Origin: Gammaproteobacteria bacterium
GTDB taxonomy: Bacteria; Pseudomonadota; Gammaproteobacteria; Burkholderiales; Burkholderiaceae_B
DNA length: 64,000 bases
Direction of reading: 5' to 3'
Assembly: GCA_018815245.1 (NCBI GenBank)
Contig: JAHIXK010000010.1
Coordinates: 310,001 to 374,000 of the forward strand
Positions 59,101-64,000 of this stretch are shown here, piece after piece (within the stretch, counting starts at the first letter, position 1; the number at the start of each line of letters is the position of its first letter). Under the pieces are notes generated by a model that saw nothing but the letters and a program-made list of their open reading frames with translations, was not told where the DNA came from and made no database searches. The position numbers and the translations under genes were made by a program.

Positions 59101-59313
59101 CAGGTTCAGTTTGGGTATGCGCAGTGTCAGCTTGAAGGGGTTGAGTTCAGGCAGGTCCATTTTCAGCACATGGCCGGAACGCTCAAGCACCTGCTTCTCG
59201 GCTTGCCAGTGCACCAGGCGCGGCAGGCCTGCCCAGGCGAATACATAGAAAAGCACAATCATGACAAGCGGAATCAGCACCGCTTTGGACCGAATAATTT
59301 GGGTAATTTTCAT
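56176..59313 (-). CDS. AsmA-like/DUF748 large envelope protein
   Basis: A 1045-residue protein with an N-terminal membrane anchor (about residues 10-30) and a very long periplasmic region of repeated beta-strands, characteristic of DUF748/AsmA-like proteins that are proposed to bridge membranes and move lipids. Phrases such as LTLRIPKLNLATPEG and GLPITGNLNDPQFSYGAIVWKAIGN are family hallmarks. The C-terminal 200 residues are helical. A TTG at 59325 is open upstream, but ATG at 59313 gives MKITQIIRSK; neither has a clear ribosome-binding site. Confidence 0.88.
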   Translation of the reverse strand: MKITQIIRSKAVLIPLVMIVLFYVFAWAGLPRLVHWQAEKQVLERSGHVLKMDLPELNPFKLTLRIPKLNLATPEGEQLVSFEHLFVDVSGTDLFTGLVALDQIDLKNLNLNMALLPEGKNNFTALLDAFKTDEPKEEENTEPPAFLLSHLLITDAAVNFEDRRKPDGLKTTFTPLNLELRDLATRSETDGNFVLNAITGLGGELNLRAQVQLADPSMVGDMSITGLNIAKLEPLLKPLLPTAPPAGSADLALNFDVNLKDASEEVPPKVLINNINAEVREFNIAAKPQGASAAAQFSKLNINKGSFDLQANKAELAGVVLAGLQLNHSNKAKAIGLNTIEVGPIAVDLDEQHAQVSSATIQGGQVNVKRNAKGELDLMAAINDWIPTKKPTVNENEKPAKPWTYAVDTFAVSGINAAIEDQTTKPALNIGLNNIAVSTSGVTQNLSKTLPLKASLNVASGGNIAVNGNINPSTAATQLNVEINALALQPAQPFLKQFVKLDLAGGAIYTKGKATYNAQQQGYVGSLTVAGLRLNETGTRNSFLEFKKLFTPSLSANAKGLNIQRLTLEGLDTALLIAKDKSTNISRILVNKEEPKNTTTPSEKPATNTTPAFAVNIDRFNIANSELDFADESLFIPFGTRIHSLEGVVNGLSNKPGTRGELALKGAVDEYGEADAQGTVNLLDPTAYMDIVVKFSNVEMSNLTAYSGTFANRKIESGKLSMNLVYNIENQQLNSSNQVIVDKLKLGERVQSPQGRDLPLELAIAILEDSNGRIDLGLPITGNLNDPQFSYGAIVWKAIGNVLTKIVTAPFRALGALFGGGAGEELGKVAFAAGANTLSPSQREGLKKLGEALTTRPNLALTVQGTWAAADKTAIQNLQMRRAVATQAGEKLQPNEDPGPLALNNEATQKSLEALFEKRVSGGELASLKTGFRKANPGQLEQGVAGKALGQITNLFKDNRELSETEVSALKGKNFYAVLAQKLQDSEEVSTAQLQALATQRQQLVSTGLTAAGVPAERVKTDAPKETKASDDKTVPMELGVAVNK

Positions 59314-59389
59314 TTTTATAGGCAATACGGTGGATAGTTGTCGTCAGTATCCTAGATCCCAGCGCTGGTGTACACTAACGCCTTCGCGT

Positions 59390-59465
59390 GCGGCTGTAGC
59401 TCAGTGGATAGAGTATTGGCCTCCGAAGCCAAGGGTCGTGGGTTCGATCCCCGCCAGCCGCGCCA
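59390..59465 (+). tRNA. tRNA-Arg (anticodon CCG)
   Basis: A 76-nt cloverleaf including encoded CCA. Acceptor GCGGCTG (59390-59396) pairs with CAGCCGC (59455-59461); the anticodon stem TTGGC/GCCAA encloses CTCCGAA with anticodon CCG at 59423-59425, reading CGG (Arg). The T-arm GGTTCGATCC is normal. It marks the boundary between backbone and accessory DNA; the 3' half is a usual integrase attachment site. Confidence 0.97.
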
Positions 59466-59556
59466 TTGAATTTTCTCTCGAGAGGCCCGTCATTTGGGCG
59501 TTTCCGTCGGAAACCAGTTTTCTCTATCCAAAAATTTCTTGTTTCGCGCAGCATGT
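59466..59556. other. Spacer after the tRNA
   Basis: No gene. A CTCTCGAGAG palindrome (about 59472-59481) and a GCCC-N7-GGGC stem follow; the latter may be a weak tRNA terminator. A minus-strand open frame over this region and the tRNA is a chance reading. Confidence 0.4.
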
Positions 59557-59601
59557 TTGTGCCCATCTTGTGCCCCAAAATTTTGGGCACGATGGGCACA
59601 A
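59557..59601. repeat. Nested palindrome with TGTGCCCAT words
   Basis: Outer 11-bp arms TTGTGCCCATC (59557-59567) and GATGGGCACAA (59591-59601); inner arms GTGCCC (59570-59575) and GGGCAC (59585-59590) around AAAATTTT. The left side has 2 extra T residues. It looks like recombinase or regulator binding sites rather than a terminator. Confidence 0.75.
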
Positions 59602-59616
59602 GAGTATCGGTTTGAA

Positions 59617-59638
59617 TATGGGCACAAGTGTGCCCATA
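59617..59638. repeat. Second TGTGCCCAT palindrome
   Basis: TATGGGCACA (59617-59626), AG, TGTGCCCATA (59629-59638): perfect 10-bp arms, the same word as the preceding nested palindrome, which ends 15 bp earlier. The 11-mer ATGGGCACAAG occurs in both elements. Confidence 0.8.
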
Positions 59639-59812
59639 ATATTCGCTGGTTTTGATTGAGTAACCGCAATTCGGCCAAAACGGGCACTCACTGATCTACT
59701 CGTGTGAGGCCGCTTTTGGGTTGTGGCAGTCCTTCATGACGGAGGGCAGATGGTCTGTTGATTATTGATTACATCTTTGTCGACCAAATTCAAAGTATTA
59801 TTCTCTATCGTC
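59639..59812. other. Spacer upstream of the defence-like operon
   Basis: No credible gene; a 66-codon frame at 59758-59958 begins with TTG and has no family resemblance or ribosome-binding site. No convincing sigma70 promoter is visible. Confidence 0.4.
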
Positions 59813-59831
59813 TTCCAGCTATTAGCTGGAA
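59813..59831. promoter_or_regulatory. Inverted repeat upstream of the three-gene cassette
   Basis: TTCCAGCT-ATT-AGCTGGAA: perfect 8-bp arms with a 3-nt centre, about 126 bp before the first gene. No T-run follows. It may be an operator for the cassette, perhaps for its own small wHTH-like protein. Confidence 0.55.
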
Positions 59832-59957
59832 CGCCGAATTAGCCGATTCAATCGATATTTCTAACCGGGTGATATATTGCTGGATTCTCACCATCTCTCA
59901 TGGTTGTGTTCGGACAAATCAAGATGAGGGACAATATGGCTTAGGAGGTGTGCGGTA

Positions 59958-61208
59958 GTGGAAGGATTCACCAATAGCGAGGAGCACATCAGTCGGGAGG
60001 CTGGTGACAAGACGAAGGGATTTCGTTTTCAAAAGCTACGTGCCGCAATTCGTTTTCTCCAACGAGTACAGGAGAACAGCGATGGGCAGGTCCTTTGCGC
60101 CATGGAGCTTTTGGAGGATTCTGTACTGTACGACGGGAATAGCGAACAACTCATCAGCGGCGAAGAGAACAAGTACTACAGTTCACGCATCAGCTTTAAT
60201 TCTGCGGCGCTGAAAAACACGTTAGTAGCCTTTCTAGACCTGTACTTCGCATTCATGCGCTCAGGGGCACTAAAGCTTGGAATCTATGCCTCGGCAGAAA
60301 TCGCCCAGGAGCGCATATCCGCCGAGTTTCGTCAAGGCCTAGGTTTAGAACCAACGCAAAAACATTACGACATCCTCAAACTACTAACTCTGGGTGAAAC
60401 CCTAGACGATGAGGAACAGTTGGTCGCCTTCGCGATAGTTAAGGCTGAATATTCCGCACAGTATCCAGACACTTCAAAAGGCTATCGAAATTTACTCGAT
60501 CAAATGACATTGGAGGAGTTTTCTTCTTTTATTAGCGCGATTGACTGGACGCTGACAAATGAATCTAATGAAACCCTCGAGGCGACAGCGCTTCAACAAG
60601 TTAGAACCTGTAAGTTTTTCAGCCATCGCCACGTTGGACTGGAGCAGTTCATATTATCCGCATTGCTTGACGAGCTTGAAAAGAGATCAGGGGCAGGTGG
60701 CGTCACAGACCGGCTATTAAGTACAGATTCCCTCAAAAACATTTTTAATGAGATTCTTTTAGGCCCCACTGAACAGGAGCGCACTGATGACCCCGCTTCT
60801 GACAATTGGTCTGAAGTTGACAACGAGGACTTTAGAAATCTCTCTGAAAAAATCAAAGCTGTTTGTCCTAGTTTCAATACTAAGCTACTCAGTGCTCTCG
60901 CCCGAAGTTGCAGTTTAGCGAGAAGCGTAGAGGCTGAAGGACAAAGGGAAATGAAAGCCCTTCTTCGCAGAATCCTTGATGCATGTGAGGTATATCTTCT
61001 CACTAACTATCCACCCTCATCGGCACTTACCGAGAAGCAGATATTAGATCTGATTGATGAGTTGGTGAAGGTCGCAGAGAAGCATGTTGCAAGCTTGAGA
61101 AGCCGTTATAAGTATGCGTTACGTGACGATCATTCTATTAAGGGTGCAGTGCTTACACTTTTTGATGACTGCTATTTAGCATTTGATGAGGTCAATCTTG
61201 GAGAATAG
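59958..61208 (+). CDS. Putative nuclease component of an ABC-3C-like defence system
   Basis: A 416-residue soluble protein, first gene of an overlapping trio. The N-terminal 120 residues resemble Cap4/DUF4297-type nuclease domains: GDKTKGFRFQKLRAAIRFL, then an acidic strand ELLEDSVLYD (E50, E53, D54) and ENK (E70-N71-K72), which could be a PD-(D/E)xK active site; this match is by eye. The remaining 290 residues are helical with no known motif and probably contact the ATPase or sense a trigger. The GTG start has AGGAGG 9 nt upstream. Base composition is more A+T-rich than the left 59 kb. Confidence 0.75.
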   Translation: MEGFTNSEEHISREAGDKTKGFRFQKLRAAIRFLQRVQENSDGQVLCAMELLEDSVLYDGNSEQLISGEENKYYSSRISFNSAALKNTLVAFLDLYFAFMRSGALKLGIYASAEIAQERISAEFRQGLGLEPTQKHYDILKLLTLGETLDDEEQLVAFAIVKAEYSAQYPDTSKGYRNLLDQMTLEEFSSFISAIDWTLTNESNETLEATALQQVRTCKFFSHRHVGLEQFILSALLDELEKRSGAGGVTDRLLSTDSLKNIFNEILLGPTEQERTDDPASDNWSEVDNEDFRNLSEKIKAVCPSFNTKLLSALARSCSLARSVEAEGQREMKALLRRILDACEVYLLTNYPPSSALTEKQILDLIDELVKVAEKHVASLRSRYKYALRDDHSIKGAVLTLFDDCYLAFDEVNLGE

Positions 61209-61764
61209 CCATGAACAATTCGGGGCCGGCGAGCCAAAGAGACCGCACAAGAGTAAGCGTCCCTTGTTCTTCATCTCTGGTGAAGACTTGTACTTTGTCG
61301 CCTACTCAATCCTCTTAGTTCTTGAACACCTCGGAGGTAGTGCAAAGCGCGTGAAAGACCATAGAAAGATTGCTTACTTGATTCAGTTTCTTGGTGACTC
61401 TCGGCTTATAGATTTATTGGAACGGACCCAGGGAATCGGTGTTGCGAATGCCACTGATCGAGAACTTCTTTTTACGAGCTATACCAACGCGGAACTCCAT
61501 AAGCGTGAGGTATACAAGATAATATTTTCCATGGAACGACGCGGATTTCTGCATATGCAGCGTACTGACAGACCCGAGATTATCGACATTTCCCTCATCA
61601 GTGACCGTGTCCCACAAGGCTTCTTTGCAAGCGACGCGTATGCCGATGAGAGGGCCAACGCCGAAAGTTTGAAGAAGCTTTTTCCACGGTTATCTGCCTT
61701 GACGTTCGATAGTTTATTAGAGCGACTATACAAAGATAGAGGTGTTCGTGTATGGGCTTCCTGA
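61186..61764 (+). CDS. Middle component (probable winged helix) of the ABC-3C-like system
   Basis: A 192-residue protein resembling the small middle components of ABC-three-component systems: a helical core SGEDLYFVAYSILLVLEHL, then FSMERRGFLHMQRTDRPEIIDISLI, which reads like a winged-helix wing. The start is uncertain. In-frame ATG 61186 lies inside the upstream gene without a ribosome-binding site; an ATG at 61211 has GGAGA upstream but is in another frame that closes after 35 codons. The last 13 bp overlap the ATPase gene. Confidence 0.72.
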   Translation: MRSILENSHEQFGAGEPKRPHKSKRPLFFISGEDLYFVAYSILLVLEHLGGSAKRVKDHRKIAYLIQFLGDSRLIDLLERTQGIGVANATDRELLFTSYTNAELHKREVYKIIFSMERRGFLHMQRTDRPEIIDISLISDRVPQGFFASDAYADERANAESLKKLFPRLSALTFDSLLERLYKDRGVRVWAS

Positions 61765-63686
61765 GTATTAAGAAAGTCGAATACATCGGCGATAAGTATT
61801 ATTTCGAGTCTCCGACGTTCGATGACGGGGTGTCTATCATCGAAGGACCAAATGGGACGGGGAAGTCTACCTTTTTCAACCTAATTTATTACGGGCTTGG
61901 AGGTAGAGTCGAGGAGTTCGACCCCACTTCTACAGAGGTGCATGTCGAAATAGTGAATGACTCAAACAACTTTGTTCGTCTCGTAATTGGGATAGATAAT
62001 GAGCTGTTTACCATCAGTCGGCGTCTGCGTGACAACAACATCTCCGTAATCAGGGCTATGACGGAGGCTGACGGAGTACCCGCAGAACTGCAGGCTAACA
62101 CCTATCCAATAGTTCGACGCGAAGATGCAAAGACTTTCTCTGATTGGTTACTTGAGAAATTGCACATTCCTGTAGTTGACATCTTCCAAGGCGGGAAGCA
62201 ATTTAAGCTCAACTTTACTGACCTTGCTCGGCTGATTTATCACAATCAGAGCCCAGACCCTAACGGTATTTATAAGCCAGCAGACGCTACCAACTTTGTT
62301 TCTGATTCGTTAGAGATTCGTCGTGCCATCTTCCAGATTCTGATCGGAAAAACCCTGATGGAGCTCTATGCGGCAATCGGCTCGCAGAAGAACGCGGAGC
62401 GAGATTTCATGGCAGCAAAGTCCGTGCGTCAGGAATATGAAGATATCGTTAACCATTTGCTTCGTGCCAGCGGAATAAATGAAATATCTAATATCAAAGC
62501 TTTGAATGAACGAATCGAGGATCTTGAAGCTCAGATTGAATCACTGTTAGCCTCGCGAAAGGCATTTTCGCGTGGTCAGCTTGGAAGTGCACAAGCACAA
62601 CGAACTCTTGATGCAGAACTACGGCAGGTCCATGAGCTGATGATTCAACAGCGAACAATTGACGAAAATCGAGAGCAGTTAATTGATGAAGCGGGTCGCC
62701 TTGTCGATGTTGAGCGGGCGCTAGGGGCTGATATTCAAAGAATTAATAAGGTCATATATGCACATGGCCAGCTCAACCTATTCTCACGCGACACTTGCCC
62801 CTATTGTTTGAACGATGTCTTACGCACTCCCGGTCATTGCGTTTGCGGGCATGCCGTGGAAGAGCAGGATTACCAGCGATTCTTCTATAGTCCAGCCGAG
62901 TATTTGGAGATTCTAAAAGGAAAGACCAAAGCACTCGAAACCTTGAAGCTAGCGATACGTGGTATCCGAGAGGAGCATACATATTGGAACGAGGCCCGAG
63001 AGAGGGTTTTGCACGATATTTCCACAAAGCGGGCGCGAATAGAGAAAGCCGGCGCCAGCCCATATCAAGTGGAGAAGGCGATGGAGGAACTCGACGATAA
63101 ACTTCTGGAGTTGCGTGAAAAACTCGCAAAGTGCCAGGAGGCATTTAGGCTAGAGAGTAAGCTTGGCGATCTTTTGAAGCGGCAAAATGACAAAAAAGCT
63201 CTGTTTGAAAGGTTAAAACTTGAAGTCCAGCGACTCGATAGCGAATCAAAGGTCGAATTGCAGAAGCAGATCAATGCTTTTGACCGGACGTATCATGAAT
63301 TCATGACCACCGTGGTCGTTGATTGCAGAAGTGCGGCCATCGACCGCCAAACTTATTTACCGATCATTAACAACGGCCAGTATCGAGAGCATAGCGCCAA
63401 GGTTCCAAAGCGTTTCCTCTATTACTTAGATTTGCTACAGTTGGCGCTACTTTCAGATATTCCCTTCCCACGCCTCCTCTTGGTCGACACTCCTGAGACA
63501 GCCGGTATTGACCTTGATGGGCTTGTAAAGATGCTGCGGCAGATTGATGCGCTTGAGAATCCAAAGAGCAAGGCATTTCAAATTTTGTTCTCGACAGGAA
63601 ATGGAAAATACCCGCCAGAGTTTGCATCGAAAGTTGTTCTGAGGTTATCGAAGGAGCAACGCCTACTGGTTCGTCGAGATTTGTAG
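61752..63686 (+). CDS. Rad50/SMC-like ABC ATPase of the ABC-3C-like system
   Basis: A 644-residue ATPase. Walker A GPNGTGKS at residues 32-39; a central coiled coil (about 205-345 and 375-500) interrupted by a four-cysteine zinc motif CPYC...CVCG (C349, C352, C363, C365) at the hairpin tip, recalling but not identical to the Rad50 zinc hook; and a C-terminal lobe with Walker B LLLVDTPE (D579, E582). The latter form (DTP in place of DE) is common in conflict-system ATPases. The ATG overlaps the upstream gene by 13 bp and has AGAGGT upstream. The three genes form one translational unit. Confidence 0.88.
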   Translation: MGFLSIKKVEYIGDKYYFESPTFDDGVSIIEGPNGTGKSTFFNLIYYGLGGRVEEFDPTSTEVHVEIVNDSNNFVRLVIGIDNELFTISRRLRDNNISVIRAMTEADGVPAELQANTYPIVRREDAKTFSDWLLEKLHIPVVDIFQGGKQFKLNFTDLARLIYHNQSPDPNGIYKPADATNFVSDSLEIRRAIFQILIGKTLMELYAAIGSQKNAERDFMAAKSVRQEYEDIVNHLLRASGINEISNIKALNERIEDLEAQIESLLASRKAFSRGQLGSAQAQRTLDAELRQVHELMIQQRTIDENREQLIDEAGRLVDVERALGADIQRINKVIYAHGQLNLFSRDTCPYCLNDVLRTPGHCVCGHAVEEQDYQRFFYSPAEYLEILKGKTKALETLKLAIRGIREEHTYWNEARERVLHDISTKRARIEKAGASPYQVEKAMEELDDKLLELREKLAKCQEAFRLESKLGDLLKRQNDKKALFERLKLEVQRLDSESKVELQKQINAFDRTYHEFMTTVVVDCRSAAIDRQTYLPIINNGQYREHSAKVPKRFLYYLDLLQLALLSDIPFPRLLLVDTPETAGIDLDGLVKMLRQIDALENPKSKAFQILFSTGNGKYPPEFASKVVLRLSKEQRLLVRRDL

Positions 63687-64000
63687 GGGGGACTGACATG
63701 GAATCAATCTTTGTCGAGTAGAGTCAGGTTAACGACGATTCACAAAAGAACTTTAACGTATGCAAGTTGGTGATCGTTGCTAACATTCAAGCTGACATCA
63801 ACGGCAGGTAACTGCTTCATTGCCGTCTCGTCTAGGCACTATAGTAAATGACCGCTCCGGCCGACAAGCGGAAGTAGTAATCAATGCATTAAGCTCATTT
63901 ACTACTTTAAAGGTCGTTCTTTCGCGGGTAAGCCCCCAGCCATCCCGTCTTGAAATGCCAGTGTGTGAACAACGATCATAGTGTCCACTTCATTTCTTGG
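63687..64000. other. Non-coding end of the window
   Basis: No gene is seen; ATG frames are very short (for example eight codons including stop at 63699). No copy of the tRNA-Arg 3' end was found, so the island continues beyond the window. It contains the inverted repeat described at 63842-63904. Confidence 0.5.
63842..63904. repeat. Inverted repeat with nested stem
   Basis: TAGTAAATGA (63842-63851) and TCATTTACTA (63895-63904) are perfect 10-bp arms 43 bp apart; inside, CCGCT (63852-63856) pairs with AGCGG (63867-63871). It could be a structured RNA, a recombination site or a regulator site. No attC-type core sequence was recognised. Confidence 0.5.

Noticed and set aside
59375-59599. Minus-strand frame over the tRNA
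   Set aside because: It is the reverse complement of the tRNA and the palindromes; commonly mis-annotated chance frame.
59758-59958. 66-codon frame upstream of the nuclease-like gene
   Set aside because: TTG start, no ribosome-binding site, no resemblance to a known protein, overlaps the real leader.
63842-63904. Integron attC site
   Set aside because: The arms lack the R and L box core sequences, and no integrase or cassette array is present.
63687-64000. Right attachment site of the island
   Set aside because: No repeat of the tRNA 3' end is present, so the boundary must be outside the window.

Overview
The window looks like an origin-proximal stretch of a betaproteobacterial chromosome, most likely Burkholderiales; a Limnobacter-like organism is my guess from gene content, not proven. 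The evidence is the gene order mnmG-rsmG-parA-parB-atpIBEFHAGDC followed by hemE-priA, a GTP-type PEP carboxykinase, two parS sites, and moderately GC-rich coding sequence. No rRNA, CRISPR array or insertion sequence was seen. There is one tRNA gene.

Layout. 1-4325: a partial unknown gene, a MOSC protein, pckG with a clear terminator, and a TSUP permease. 4326-9125: two 16-bp parS sites in opposite orientation, then a promoter and mnmG-rsmG-parA-parB (tRNA modification, 16S rRNA methylation, chromosome segregation). 9166-16395: the complete F1Fo ATP synthase operon with its own promoter, a U-rich atpE leader, several intercistronic hairpins and a final terminator. 16475-24925: a small unknown protein, a phosphoesterase, a hydroxypyruvate-isomerase-like protein, a CoA-binding protein, hemE, a DnaA-box-bearing intergenic region, priA, a Rep-type helicase and a CheY-like regulator.

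24984-38620: mixed housekeeping and stress genes. These include an SDR/TetR divergent pair with a palindromic operator, a cytochrome c5-like protein, a cytochrome b561-YceI-YceI cluster ending in an orphan 420-residue protein, a TerC/NhaR-like divergent pair, a CBS protein, an alpha/beta hydrolase, a SulP-STAS-cNMP fusion permease, and mmsA. 38847-59313: a lipoprotein penicillin/AHL-acylase, a substrate-binding protein translationally coupled to a hybrid histidine kinase, a thioesterase, ydcF-aapJQM (no aapP), a lipase-like protein, a second hybrid kinase, a TSUP permease/LysR divergent pair, and a large AsmA/DUF748 protein.

59390-64000: a tRNA-Arg(CCG) gene marks an abrupt change to more A+T-rich accessory DNA. 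Next to it are nested palindromes built from the word TGTGCCCAT, and then a tightly overlapping three-gene cassette: a Cap4/DUF4297-like putative nuclease, a small probable winged-helix protein, and a Rad50/SMC-like ABC ATPase with a four-cysteine zinc motif. I interpret this as an ABC-three-component (ABC-3C) type anti-phage defence system on a tRNA-associated island whose far end and integrase lie outside the window. It is the most interesting content here.
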